Part shown: positions 18,748 through 28,624 of the stretch, in pieces
Layout: the number at the start of each line of letters is the position of its first letter
How positions within the stretch are numbered: the first letter of the stretch is position 1
Assembly: GCA_905221605.1 (NCBI GenBank)
Contig: CAJNDS010002013.1
Span: 456,377 to 520,376 of the forward strand
Direction: 5' to 3'
DNA length: 64,000 nucleotides
Origin: Symbiodinium natans
Taxonomy: Eukaryota; Sar; Dinophyceae; Suessiales; Symbiodiniaceae
Notes under the pieces: generated by a model
Told to the model about the DNA's origin: nothing
Database searches by the model: none
The model's input: only the letters and a program-made list of their open reading frames with translations
Made by a program: the position numbers and the translations under genes

Positions 18748-18858
18748 CCTTGGGGACGAAATGAACCCTAAAAGGGTTTATGGTTCATATACCTTAATAG
18801 GAATTATAGTAGTATAGGGTATAGGACCCCAATTTTAGGGCTCATTTGGTCCCCAAGG
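18748..18858 (+). mobile_element. H11 hairpin element
   Basis: CCTTGGGGACGAAATGAACCC left and GGGCTCATTTGGTCCCCAAGG right. Interior 'aaagggtttatggttcata', 'tatagggtataggacccca'. The second copy is at 58,753. Confidence 0.92.
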
Positions 18859-18954
18859 CATCAGAACCCTTTTCAGATAAAGAGGGAAAGGTTTGGCGCT
18901 AGGAAGCTCCATGGCTTGACAGCCTGCCGCAAGACCGTTTTGTTGAGAAGAGGT

Positions 18955-19046
18955 TCAGGGTTTAGGGTTTAGGGTTTAGGGTTTAGGGTTTAGGGTTTAG
19001 GGTTTAGGGTTTAGGGTTTGGGGTTTGGGGTTTGGGGTTTGGGGTT
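18955..19046 (+). repeat. TTTAGGG array ending in TTTGGGG block
   Basis: Nine TTTAGGG units then four TTTGGGG units, a clean switch to a variant that has been tandemly copied. Confidence 0.95.
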
Positions 19047-19049
19047 TAG

Positions 19050-19180
19050 GGGGGCTTGCGTGTTCTTCACAGCGCTCCATGCGACACACAGTCTAAAAGG
19101 CATATACAAAGGGCCTGCATTTTTTGTGCAAACTACAGCTTCAGGAGCACAGCTCAGACGCGTGGCCCCTAGTTCCTGGC
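19050..19180 (+). repeat. Duplication anchor, weak (partner 45,265-45,395)
   Basis: 'ttgcgtgttc', 'gcgacacac', 'agggcctg.attt' and 'cacagctcaga' have counterparts in the same order. Confidence 0.55.
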
Positions 19181-19469
19181 TGGTTCTTAGTAGGGAATGA
19201 GGTATTAGTTGCTGAGTTCATAAGCCCCCCAAAAAGTGTGCTCACTCAGCTACTCAGAGGCACCCTATATCTAAAAGGGTTGGTTCATGCACATGCCATG
19301 GTAACCTGTCGGCCCCAAATTCACTCTCACTTAGGCTCTTCGACTACAGACGTCGGGCTTAAACCCTAAACCCCAAACTCGCAACCCCAACTGAAGGTTC
19401 ATGGAAACTGATAAGCAGGGTTGTAAGTGTCCGCGATAAGGTTCTAACCAAGGGGTGCCTGGGGTGTCC

Positions 19470-19600
19470 CCAAACCCTAAAACCCAAAAACCCAAAAACC
19501 CAAAAACCCAAAAACCCAAAAACCCAAAAACCCAAAAACCCAAAAACCCAAAAACCCTAAAACCCTAAAACCCTAAACCCTAAACCCCAAACCCTGAATG
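19470..19600 (-). repeat. CCCAAAAA octamer array merging into CCCTAAAA and CCCTAAA
   Basis: About 10 CCCAAAAA units (19,483-19,552), three CCCTAAAA octamers, then heptamers. It shows stepwise unit change within one array. Confidence 0.95.
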
Positions 19601-19794
19601 TCTTGGATTTGGGGACGCCGGGATCCAAATCTGAAACTGAGCCAACTCATTTTCTTGATAACCCCCGAAAAATGTTCTCCCCCATGTGCTACCTTTTTAA
19701 CTATTTTTTTGTGGGGGGGGGGGAGTTCTTAAGCATTATAAGGGTTATACAGGGAAGATTGAATCTGCTATGTTTTTGAGGCTCTGAAGCAAAG

Positions 19795-19925
19795 AGTAGG
19801 AACCCAAGCACCCAAGCCAGGCAAAGTTACCGCAAAGCGCTCATCAGTCTGCGTCAGTGGAGTCGAGTTTGCTCGGATCTGACGGAGAAGGGCGTCCATC
19901 CTCGGCTGGCGCGTTGTTGAACGTG
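19795..19925 (+). repeat. Duplication anchor (partner 45,930-46,045)
   Basis: 'ccgcaaagcgctc.tcagtctgcg' and 'agtggagtcgagtttgctcgga' are shared nearly base for base, followed by 'catcctcg.ctggcg'. Confidence 0.88.
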
Positions 19926-20279
19926 CGGTGGGAGGTTGGGGTTGAGGGTTTAAGGTTTAGGGTTTAGGGTCCTAAACTTAAAGCTCTGAAAACTGCCTTC
20001 TCGAGACTCTAGACATCAACCCTCGACTCCTAAACCTGGGTTTAAGGCAAAGTTTAAGGCAAAATCCTAGAATCCAGGCCTACAATCTCAACACCCCAAA
20101 GCCCCGCGCCTTGAGAAGCGGTTTCCGGAACCCCCTGTCGAGACACCGAACCCAAAGCGCCAGGGTTTGAAGGTTCAAGTCTGTTGCGTTTACACCTATA
20201 CACCGCAAACCCCGTTTAGGGTTTAGGGTTTAGGGTTTAGGGTTTAGGGTTTAGGGTTTAGGCTGTACGGATTAGGATA

Positions 20280-20405
20280 GTCTAAACCCTGGGCCAAGTG
20301 TCCTCTGCACCAGGCCCGCGGCCGTAGCACTGGCTGTGAGGTGGGGAAGAAGCACGGAGAGCATGCGTCCGGGTCCAAATCGCTTCAACGTCTCCTACAG
20401 GGGGA
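20280..20405 (+). repeat. Duplication anchor (partner 46,215-46,345)
   Basis: 'tggggaagaagcacggagag' is identical in both copies, with 'gtcctctgca.caggcc' before and 'tctcct..cagggg' after. The 46,060-46,212 array separates this anchor from the previous one in copy 2; copy 1 has about 350 bp of other sequence. Confidence 0.88.
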
Positions 20406-20446
20406 GTTTAGGGTTTAGGGTTTAGGGCTTAGGGTTTGGGCTTTGG

Positions 20447-20553
20447 CCTAAGATTCCATGTGCCCATATAGTATCTACTTGGGCCTGAATGGGGTTCCTA
20501 GCTAGTAACTTAGGGCCGCAGTATATACTTCATGGGTGCATGGGCCCTTAGGG
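20447..20553 (+). mobile_element. H3 hairpin element, diverged
   Basis: CCTAAGATTCCATGTGCCCA left, 'catgggtgcatgggcccttagg' right, with 'tctacttgggcc' and 'agggccgcagtatatact' inside. Confidence 0.7.
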
Positions 20554-20779
20554 GATGTAGAGTTTAGGGGTTCAGGCTTTAGGGCTATAGCGGCTAAGGT
20601 CCTGCATACCCTTGAGACGGTTTAGGGTTTAGGGTTTGGGGTTTGGGGTTTGGGGCTTGGGCTTTAGGGTCTAGGGCCTCCACATGCTCCATGTCTTCTT
20701 CCCGATGCTCGCATGGAAAGTCTCGAAACTACAGACTTGGTTTCGGGGGGGGGGGGGGGGGGGACGCTGCAGAGCTGAG

Positions 20780-20968
20780 GGTTTAGGGCTTAGGGGCTTA
20801 GGGGCTTAGGGGCTTAGGGTTTAGGGTTTAGGGTTTTAGGGTTTTAGGGTTTAGGGCTTAGGGCTTAGGGCTTAGGGCTTAGGGTTTAGGGTTTAGGGTT
20901 TAGGGTTTAGGGTTTAGGGTTTAGGGTTTAGGGTTTAGGGTTTAGGGTTTAGGGTTTAGGGTTTAGGG
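20780..20968 (+). repeat. TTTAGGG array with GGGGCTTA, GGGTTTTA and GGGCTTA blocks
   Basis: Sub-blocks of GGGGCTTA (about 4), GGGTTTTA (2) and GGGCTTA (about 4) precede 12 perfect heptamers, a layered record of variant units. A G20 run is just upstream (20,744-20,763). Confidence 0.95.
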
Positions 20969-21189
20969 TAGGTTTCCGGCTGTAGGGGTCGTGTGAGGTG
21001 AGCGGAAAGGTCTTTAGATGGCAAGCGCTTCAGGGACTTGAGATTCCGTGAAGATTTGCCTGGAGTAGGGGTTCAAGGTGAAAAGTAACCCTAAACCCTA
21101 AACCCTAAACCCTAAACCCTAAACCCTAAACCCTAAACCCTCTCTAAGTTCATGGTGTAGGGTCTCGGCTTGGGGGTCTAGAGGGCTCC

Positions 21190-21270
21190 GGGTTTAGGGG
21201 TGTCCCTCTGGCGCTGGTCCAAGGACTTGATCTTCCTGTGCTGAAAGTGGCCTCGGCTGTTGCGGCAGGG
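21190..21270 (+). repeat. Duplication anchor (partner 47,692-47,775)
   Basis: 'gtccctctggcgctggtcca', then 'cttcctgtgctgaaagtggc', are identical between copies; TTTAGGG follows in copy 1 only. Confidence 0.9.
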
Positions 21271-21410
21271 GTTTAGGGTTTAGGGTTTAGGGTTTAGGGT
21301 ATCGGTTGTTTTAGGGCTTAGGATCCTAGCTTCGTTGGAGTACCCAAAACAAAACAAGCCTTTGGTGTTCTCACTGCCGCATGTTGGGGGGCGGGGGGTG
21401 GGGGGGGTGT

Positions 21411-21730
21411 TTTAAGGCGGCCCTGAATATTTGGGGTGCTCATAAAGGCACCATAATTTTAGCACTAATTATTTAAGGATGACATTTGATCTCACATCTA
21501 ATTTATTGGCCGAATCAAAAGTTCACACTTCAAATTTGTTGGGGCTAGTTCCATTTTATTCGTTTCATATAAGAAATCGTTTTTGGAGTCAACTGTTGCT
21601 TTTAAATCAATACACGAATAGCCCGCATTGCAAGTGAAAAGCGAGCCCCTGATTAACTTCCTGTTTCTGGCGCATCGGTTGTCCCCGTAGCCATCCTTCA
21701 TTATGTTCCAATCTTCGCGGCCCTTCAAAC
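21411..21730. other. AT-richer unique stretch with an H9 fragment
   Basis: 21,411-21,460 resembles part of H9 ('cggccctgaatatttggggt'). The rest lacks repeats and has a 76-codon minus-strand frame without recognisable motif. No counterpart was seen in copy 2. Confidence 0.45.
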
Positions 21731-21869
21731 CTAAACCCCAGACCCTAAACCATAAACCCGAAACCCTCTAAAGACTCATTGACAGCAGGTAGGTTTAGTC
21801 AAACTTTCCGAATCATTTGCATATTTGGCTTGGGCGCGGCAATAACAACTCTTGACATCGAAGTATTGG

Positions 21870-21988
21870 CATGTTCCCCCTTGTACTAACAGCAGTTTAA
21901 GGTTTAGGGTTTACGGTAACAGTCCTTAATAGGGATTCTAATAAGGGCACTCTAGTCCGTATTGCGGACTGTTTGTATCAGGAGAAAA
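21870..21988 (+). mobile_element. H4 element with telomeric insertion and 6-bp duplication
   Basis: The left part 'catgttcccccttgtac' and right part 'cagtccttaatagggattct' are H4. Between them TAACAG (21,887-21,892) is repeated at 21,917-21,922, enclosing 24 bp with degenerate telomeric heptamers (TTTAAGG, TTTAGGG, TTTACGG). Intact copies (9,112; 24,494) have the flanks adjacent, as in 'ctaacagtccttcatagg'. Confidence 0.85.
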
Positions 21989-22362
21989 GCCCAATCAACG
22001 TATTTTTCACGTCTTTCCCTCATTTTGAGGTGCTTTATACCTGATTCGTAAAGAGTAGAAGCCTCAAGCCACTTGGCCTGTTTGCTAACCCCCAATTAGG
22101 ATACACCCCAAGTTGGTGTGCCCGCATGCCTATGGTGTAAAGAGCACAGTCGTTTAATCTCAGTAGATGTGGTACATGAAGGCATGCTTGTGTTACAAAA
22201 ATGTGTTTAGGGTTTAGGGTTTAGGGTTTAGGGTTAGGGGTAAGGGAAGCCATGTGTTTTCAACTAACCCCTAGTCTAAAAGGAGCGTGGCTTTCTACTT
22301 TCCCCTTTTCACTGCTTAGGCCTATGCTCCCAGAAGTCCCCTCAAGAGTCCTAGTTGACATC

Positions 22363-22478
22363 CTAGGCTGCCCAGTAACCAGGCTTAAAAAGGGTGCCCT
22401 TTTTGCTTAATTGGGCTTTATAAGGGAACCTAACCCCCACCCCAAAACAGGAAATAAGGGTACTACTGGGCAGCCTAG
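22363..22478 (+). mobile_element. H1 hairpin element, reference copy
   Basis: Perfect 15-bp ends CTAGGCTGCCCAGTA/TACTGGGCAGCCTAG. Interior 'cttaaaaagggtgccctttttgctt', 'ataagggaaccta', 'aaataagg'. CATC flanks both sides, a possible 4-bp target duplication. Confidence 0.93.
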
Positions 22479-22689
22479 CATCTAAAGGTGTCAACCCAAG
22501 AATCAGATGTTGATAATCGGCCTCGTAAAGAGTACAGTCCTGCAAACTGTATGCATGTTGAAAGCCAAATGCTCACGATAAGAGCACAGTTGCCTAAGCC
22601 CTACACCCTGCACCTTAACCCTAGACACCAAAGCTTTCAAACTTTAGTGGATTTTGCTCGCGGTGGCTTTCGATTGTCGCCTTCAGGAT

Positions 22690-22815
22690 GTGGGGCTCGG
22701 GGGGTGTGGGAATGGGGGGTGGGGGGAGGGGGCTTGAGGTGGGGGGGGGGGAGTGGTGGGGGTGGTGGGGCGTGGGGGGGGGGGTAGGGGGGGGGGGGGG
22801 GGGGGGGGGGTCTAG
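22690..22815. repeat. G-rich tract
   Basis: About 80% G, ending in G20. Glycine-rich and proline-rich frames here are composition artefacts. Confidence 0.9.
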
Positions 22816-23164
22816 GATTGAGGATTTAGGGTTTGTGGCATGGTTTTGTGGGTTGTTGTGGAAGGTTTTTAAAGGTGTTTGGGGTAGCATTGACAATTTT
22901 AGGGTGTTAAGTTCGGGTTTAGGGTTCAGGGTTCAGGGTTCAGGGTTTAGGGTTTAGGGTTTAGGGTTTAGGGTTCAGGCTTGAGGGTTTTGTAGGGGGG
23001 GTGGGGGGAGACCGCTGACACGGCGACACAGAACCATGCATGGGTCCAGTTCTGGACCTGGACACCGGAGTTGAGGGTTTAGGGTTTAGGGCTTTAGGGT
23101 TTCGGGTTTAGGGGGCTTACTCCGTTTAAAATTGGGGGGGGAGGGGGGGGGGGGAGGTTTACCT

Positions 23165-23505
23165 GCGGTTTGGGAAAGCATGCTGCGGCTGTCGAGTGGC
23201 AGTACTCGCATGCACCGCCCAAGTGGCAAACCCCCTGCACGCTGAAGTACACACAGGGCCTGAGTCCAAAAACCCCAATCCCGAAAAGGGGTGATTCAGG
23301 GCTTAGGGCTTAGGGTTTAGGGTTGAGGGTTTAGGGTTTATAAGGTTCAGGGAAACCCGAAACCTGGGGCCTGCCGGCTGAGGTTTGGGGTTTGGGCTGT
23401 TTTTGTTTTTGGCTTGGGCGTGATGCTCAGCTTCCAAGAAGAAAGGCCAGCATGGGATCGAGAGCCCCTAGTGTCTTCCAGGCTAGCCCTTTAAACTTTT
23501 AGACT
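23165..23505 (+). repeat. Duplication anchors (partner 48,545-48,745)
   Basis: 'ggctgtcgagtggcagta.tcgcatg', 'gtacacaca.ggcctgag' and 'ccagcat.ggatcgag' are shared in order. Copy 1 has an extra telomeric-type stretch between them. Confidence 0.85.
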
Positions 23506-23589
23506 GTGTTTCTGCTAATTGCTTCAGAACCCCCACTTACGACAAAAAAACATGAAAATATTCTTCCTTAGAAGGGTCATGCAGGCCAC

Positions 23590-24175
23590 AAGGGAGAGAT
23601 GACTAAATCCCAAGGTCCTGCCACGTGGTCCAAGCCCTACACTCTAAATCCTAAACCCCTCTTTAATGGCACATAGCAAGGGACTGAAACCCTTAAAACA
23701 CTGGGATGTAGGATGGGAGCGTCCACTTAGACCCCCTAAAGACCTTCAGTGGTAGTCCTAGTTAGTTTACAAGTAGACTTAGTAATGAGGTGTTACGTGC
23801 CCATGAACCTCCAAGTATTGCTGCGTCCCACAACACCTCAAGCCCAAAACATCCAGAAATCCCAAAACCCAAAACCCAAAACCCAAAACCCAAAACCCAA
23901 AACCCTAAACCCAAACTAAATCCTGAAGATGTTGGGTCACTTCGGGGGTCCCTCTACTGTACTTGGGGGGACAAAGGCGGCCCTCTAAACTCCCCTAAAA
24001 CCCTAAAACCCTAAAACCCTAAAAACCCTAAAAACCCTAAAACCCTAAAACCCTAAACCCTAAACCCTAAACCCTAAACTCCCAGATCAGTCCCTGCCCG
24101 TGAGCCTCTTGCAGAGCTCCGGATGTCCCTGGCTGCCGGGGTTGCAGTAGGTCAGTGGCAAGAACAGCTCGTGGT
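23590..24175 (+). repeat. Duplication anchors (partner 49,140-49,840)
   Basis: 'ggatgtaggatgggagcgt', 'gaccttcagtg', 'tgttgggtc.cttc', 'ctcttgcagagctc' and 'gttgcagtaggt' recur. Copy 2 carries an H5 element (49,206-49,313) exactly before 'ggatgtagg', where copy 1 has none. The tail of the block holds CCCAAAA and CCCTAAAA variants (23,860-23,905; 23,995-24,050). Confidence 0.85.
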
Positions 24176-24493
24176 TTAGGGTTTCGGGTTTAGGGTTTAG
24201 GGGTTTAGGGGCTTCTCAAGGCTTTTTCAACACATGTGGGGGCGGGGGGGGGGGATTCGGACAAGGGCCTCATCCCTTCCTTTGAACCCTCAAACCGAAT
24301 CCCGAACGTTTAGGGTTTAGGGTTTAGGGGTTAGGTCCTGAAAAAGGGAAATGGGTCCCACTGAAATTCCTGTGGGTGGCCCTGCGTATGGCCCGGAAGG
24401 CGGAAAGGCAAGCTTGGGGTTTTAGGGTTTAGGGTTTAGGGGGATGCAGAGAGACTGACCGAACGCTGTTCAGGTGCGGTTGTGGGTTTGGGG

Positions 24494-24590
24494 TTGGGAT
24501 GTTCTCCCTTCTGCTAACAGTCCTTCATAGGGAATATCATAGGGGTACCAGAATCCCTATTCAGGACTGTTCGTGTAAGGGTGAACATGA
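24494..24590 (+). mobile_element. H4 hairpin element
   Basis: TTGGGATGTTCTCCC left, 'gtaagggtgaacatga' right; 'ctaacagtccttcataggga' faces 'tccctattcaggactgttcg', giving long internal pairing. Confidence 0.85.
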
Positions 24591-24650
24591 TAAGTTTCGG
24601 GTTTGGGGCTGAGGGTATAGGTTTTGGAGCTGGGGTTTTCTATGATGGCC

Positions 24651-24775
24651 TCTGAAAAAATATTCCTGAATATGGGCGGTTGTCAAAACGATGGTCCCTT
24701 TTTGGAATCCTATTTTATAATGCGGCACCTAATATTTGGGGTACCCCAAAAGGGATCATAATTCTGACAAGATCC
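24651..24775 (-). mobile_element. H9 hairpin element
   Basis: 'aacgatggtccctttttgga', 'tgcggcacctaatatttgggg' and 'ccccaaaagggatcataatt' follow the order of the 41,806 copy. Confidence 0.65.
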
Positions 24776-24880
24776 TCCTAAACCCAAGAAATTGCAAGGG
24801 AAACTTACGAAACGTCCCAAGACCCGACCTTGGGGCTTATGGGTTATGGGTTTAGGGTTTAGGGTTTAGGGTTTAGGGTT

Positions 24881-25235
24881 TAGGGTGTTTTTGGTCCTCA
24901 GGTTGCTGCGACGGCGCAGCAGCTTGCGCAACGCAGCCCGGTGCTTCGATTGCAAGCTCCTGGGGGGCCAATCTCATACCTTACTCTGCCTAGGTCTTGC
25001 AGCTAGTACAGTGGTCTTGTTGCATCCTAAACCCTACACCTTAAACCCTAAACCCTAGACCCTAAACCCCTAACCCTAAACCCTAAACCCCAAACCCTAA
25101 ACCCCCAAACCCTAGACCCTAGACCCTAAACCCTAGAGGGCTGTAGGGCCTCTGAGGTGACGTGTTCTCGACTCAGGGGTCCGTTGCGCATTGAGCTAAA
25201 TGCCGGATGGGGATTCGAACATGGAGGTTTAGGGT
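24881..25235 (+). repeat. Single-copy ancestor-like unit of the 300-bp satellite
   Basis: 'gtcctcaggttgctgcgacggcgcagcag', 'cataccttactctgc', 'ggtcttgcagct', 'cagtggtcttgttgc' and, after an interruption, 'gcgcattgagctaaatg' match the 50,341-53,479 satellite in order. A CCCTAAA array (25,028-25,136) splits it; no satellite unit has an array there. Confidence 0.88.
25028..25136 (-). repeat. CCCTAAA array inside the satellite-like unit
   Basis: About 15 units with CCCTAGA and CCCCAAA variants, placed after 'cttgttgcatccta' and before 'gagggctgtagggcc'. Confidence 0.94.
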
Positions 25236-25239
25236 TTAG

Positions 25240-26250
25240 GGTTCCAAAAAACTAACAAACAAAAACCATTTTTTCGGCACTCTGCGGAGAGCTCCGGGAA
25301 TAAGCTTACAACTCAAGAGTCCCGGACAATTGTTTGTTTCTTTTGGATGCTTTTGGCATTGGGGTTTTTTGGTTTTCTAAACTCAAGAGTCCCGGAAAGT
25401 TGTTTTGTTTTGGTTGGTGTTGATTTTGGGTTCTTTCAATGTTGGGGATGTTTTCCCGGCTTGGTTGGAGTTGTTGTTGTTGGTATTCGTTTTCGTCTTC
25501 GGTAGCCCTGTGTTCCCAAGAGTCTTCTTTGCATTTTTGGAATAGGCATTGTTGGCGAATTCTTCCGCGCCCCATCATCGAGAGAATGGGTATTCATGGA
25601 AAAGATATCTGCTCACAGTATTCTCGTGTCCCCGGAGGCTTCATTTTAGGGATAAATTCCATCCCATCAAATCAATCTCTTTGAATAGAATGGTGACTTG
25701 CCGAGTCTTCTGGTTTGAGGGATGTCCTTCCTTCATTCTTTTACATCTTATGCAGTGTATGTAGACCCCTGATGTGGAGAGCTATTTGCCTTTTTTTGTA
25801 TTTCACTAGGGAATGAGCTCTAGAAAGGCAAATGTTTCTCTAGGGGCCAAACTCAGTTTTTGAAGAGTTCTCAACAACACTTTCAAACAAAACATTGTTC
25901 ATTCTATTGGATTGTGGATGAGAACATGCATTTAAGAAGCATACTTCCTCTGGTTCCTGAAGGGCAGGCCTATCCACACCGATGTTTATACCTCGGAAAC
26001 AAACTTGCAAAACAATGTTTCATGAGCAAAGTTTCAAGTGAATTCCCCTCTAGACTCGCAAAATTCAAACTTCACCCTGCTTCCCAAACTTCTTTCGAGC
26101 TATGGCATTTATGATTTGGAGCATGAACAATGTCAAGATGTCTGTGCACGCTAAGTCTCGTTTCCTCATTCGCTTTCGTCTAATGGATATGAATGAAAAA
26201 GTATCTTGGATGAATAAGTTCCCATCCCCTCGAATGCGTTAAACACCTAG
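25240..26250. other. Unique AT-richer insert, no gene recognised
   Basis: About 1 kb almost free of telomeric units and hairpin elements, with lower GC than its surroundings. A duplicated 'aactcaagagtcccgga' occurs at 25,311 and 25,380. Frames of 90 (- strand, 25,306-25,578) and 84 codons (+ strand, 25,860-26,114) have no recognised domain. It has no match in copy 2; an eroded transposon or gene fragment is possible. Confidence 0.5.
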
Positions 26251-26358
26251 ACCCAGGAGTAACCTAGCAATAAAAGGGTACCCCCGTGTTGGTGTTTTAA
26301 TGGGGGTTCTAAGGGAACCCCAACCGAAAAAATGAAATAAGTGCCTACTCCGGGCCCA
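26251..26358 (+). mobile_element. H2 hairpin element
   Basis: ACCCAGGAGTAACCTAGCAA left and 'gtgcctactccgggcc' right, with 'tgggggttctaagggaacccc' in the middle as an internal palindrome. Confidence 0.75.
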
Positions 26359-26469
26359 AGAAACTTGTGTTAGATGTTAAGGTTTATGCTTTGAGGGGTG
26401 TCCTGTCTTGGTTGCTCTTGGTGTCTTTATGATGAGTATTTAGAAATAAGAAGAAATGCGCGTACATGT

Positions 26470-26525
26470 ACATATATATATATATATATATTATGTATGT
26501 ATGTATATATATATATATACATATG
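26470..26525. repeat. AT microsatellite
   Basis: (TA)10 then TATG units then (TA)8. Confidence 0.93.
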
Positions 26526-26702
26526 ATGTGGGTGGTTATTCTGTCGCTTTTCTTGTATTTCTATGCGTTCCGATTGTGGCCTCATCGCCATGGTTGGCTT
26601 CAAGAACACCTTCCAGAGCATTCGGAGAGGCAGAAGTGGTGCCTGAATTTGAATGAGGGTCAGGCTCGAAACTTATTGAAAACACAGGCACCTCAACGTT
26701 TC

Positions 26703-26975
26703 GAGGGTTTAGGGTTTAGGGTTTAGGGTTTAGGGTTTAGGGTTTAGGGGACCCCGGTCATGTCACTACGACAGTTGGCTTCAAGAACAAGGCGTCATCA
26801 TTACTTGGACAAAAAATACCGATGATCAGGTGTGGAAGGTGTGCGAAAGGAGGTATACTATACTCGTAGCGTTTCCTGCATGCATCTCAAATACCCTAAA
26901 CCCTAAACCCTAAACCCTAAACCCTAAACCCTAAACCCTAAACCCTAAACCCTAAACCCTAAACCCTAAACCCTA
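26703..26975. repeat. TTTAGGG array then CCCTAAA array
   Basis: G-strand array at 26,703-26,750 (about 6 units) and C-strand array at 26,893-26,975 (about 12 units), head-to-head with 143 bp of unique sequence between. Confidence 0.93.
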
Positions 26976-27025
26976 CAATACAAGCCGCAAGTCTCGTCCC
27001 GAAATACTAGGTTTAAAGGATGCCC

Positions 27026-27134
27026 TACCCAAAGGGTCCTAAGTACCTATATAGTAGAGAGTAGGGTTTGTATAGTAGAAATTACTATTATGGCTTGGGT
27101 AAGGTGTCCCCCATATAGAGGACCCTTTGGGCTA
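27026..27134 (-). mobile_element. H7 hairpin element, opposite orientation
   Basis: Same ends as 13,247. The interior 'tatggcttgggtaaggtgtc' is the reverse complement of that copy's interior. The right arm lacks about 10 bp. Confidence 0.88.
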
Positions 27135-27249
27135 GTTCCCGCATCGAAGCCCTTGAAGGAAACGGGTGACATTTTGGGTGACACTGGCGCTTTTTTTTGC
27201 GGGTTGGATGCAAGCCGGTAGGCCGGAGGCAGGAGGGGCAAGCTTGGGG

Positions 27250-27302
27250 CAACCCTAAACCCTAAACCCTAAACCCTAAACCCTAAACCCTAAACCCTAA
27301 AC
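27250..27302 (-). repeat. Telomeric CCCTAAA array
   Basis: About 7 perfect C-strand heptamers directly abutting the satellite-like unit that starts at 27,303. Confidence 0.93.
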
Positions 27303-27855
27303 CCGTTTCAGGTCCTCAGGTTGCTGCGACTGCGCTTCAATTGCAAGCTCCTGGGACCAATCTCATACCTTACTCTGCCTAGGTCTTGCAGCTATACAGT
27401 GGTCTTGTTGCTTGTGGTTCTTAGGCTTTGGAGGGCCGTAATCGCTTCCCCCTAATACTAAAACCCCCCCTAATTTTAAATGTTATTTTTCCCGAACCCT
27501 GGGGCACCCAGCCCAATACTAAACCTGTTTGAGAATTCGGGGGGGAGGGGTTCAGGGCCTTCGCCCTTGAGTTGAGCCATTAGGGTTTCAGGGTTTATGG
27601 CTAAAGGCTGACAGGATTAGGATCCAGGGCTCAGGGCTTGGAGGGTTTTCTTATTAGGTTTCGGAATTAAGGTTTTAGGATTTAGACCCCCCCCTAATTT
27701 TAAATACTTTTTGGTCAGAATTAGGGAGGGGGGGGAGGAATTTAGTATTAGGGGGAGGGGATTAGGGCTTCACACTCTGAAACGACGCTCCGCTCAACCT
27801 AAATGTCAGATGGGGATTTGTACCAGCGCCCCTACATCTCCAAATGAGCCCTAAA
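27303..27855 (+). repeat. Second single satellite-like unit, split by an H14 element
   Basis: 27,303-27,438 matches the first half of the satellite unit ('ggtcctcaggttgctgcgac', 'cataccttactctgcc', 'ggtcttgcagct'). 27,771-27,855 matches the second ('cactctgaaacgacg', 'taaatgtca', 'ggggatttgtac'). The H14 element at 27,439-27,770 lies exactly between. Confidence 0.85.
27439..27770 (+). mobile_element. H14 element, about 330 bp, with terminal inverted repeats
   Basis: Starts TAATCGCTTCCCCCTAATAC and ends 'tagtattagggggaggggatta'. The central part ('ccttcgcccttgagttgagcc', 'aaaggctgacaggattagg') is found in reverse complement at 48,900-49,010. No ORF, so non-autonomous if it is a transposon. 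Confidence 0.85.
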
Positions 27856-28250
27856 CCATTCTCTTCTTGTTACGAACTCCCAAAATAGAAGTTAATGATC
27901 AATATGTTGCCCTTTGTAACGAAGCAGATCTTTATGTACGTTTATTTTGTTGTTGGGGCAGGGGGGTTGTTCATAAGCAAATAGTTAGTAACCCGAACAC
28001 TTGAAGGAAACTGGAATGCCTAAACCCTAAACCCTCAAGCCTAAACCCTAAACCTGGGGTGCTCGTGCGGGGAGGATGGACAAGCTTGGGGCTGGAGTCT
28101 CCGACCGAAAACTGGTAGGGTTTAGGGTTCAGGGTTCAGGGTTTAGGGTTTAGGGTTCAGGGGTTTAGGGTTTTAGGGCTGTTCAAGTAAGGTTTCGGGT
28201 GTAGGGTTGAGGGTGGGGGTTATTGGGGTTTAGGGTTTCTGGGCTAGGGG

Positions 28251-28421
28251 ATAACTTCAACCCTTTGAACCACTTCTTCTCCTTGCTGTACATAAACAAA
28301 TGAATAAATAAATAAATAAATATATATATATATATATTATTTGTTTAAATATTTGAATAAATAAATAAATAAATATATATATATATGTGTATATATATAT
28401 ACACATATGTATATATACATC

Positions 28422-28454
<33 letters not shown>

Positions 28455-28500
28455 CATAATTAACTTCAACTCTGCAAACCACCACTTCTCCTCGCTCGGA
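28251..28500. repeat. AT/AAAT microsatellite between about 40-bp direct repeats
   Basis: 'taacttcaac.ct.tgaaccacttcttctcc' (28,252) and 'taacttcaactctgcaaaccacc' continuing 'acttctcctcgctc' (28,460) are diverged copies flanking (AAAT)n, (TA)n and (AG)n tracts. Confidence 0.8.
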
Positions 28501-28624
28501 CTCGGCTCCAGTGCTGCAGCAGCACCTGAGCGTAAGAGCTCTGGGTTTAGGCTGCAGGTTGCGCCCCCTGTGTTTTGTAGTTGCAGAACGACCCAAGGGT
28601 TTAGTATAGGGTTTAGGGCTTGGG

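Noticed and set aside
21685..21700. Dinoflagellate spliced-leader relic (CCGTAGCCAT match)
   Set aside because: Only 10 bases match; the following sequence 'ccttcattatg' does not continue the leader.
25140..25235. A functional tRNA gene on the minus strand
   Set aside because: The box B-like string is good, but the T-stem does not pair and the box A-like string follows instead of preceding it; at most a relic.
25306..26114. Retroelement open frames
   Set aside because: I looked for reverse-transcriptase, integrase or gag-like motifs in the frames here and saw none; origin left open.
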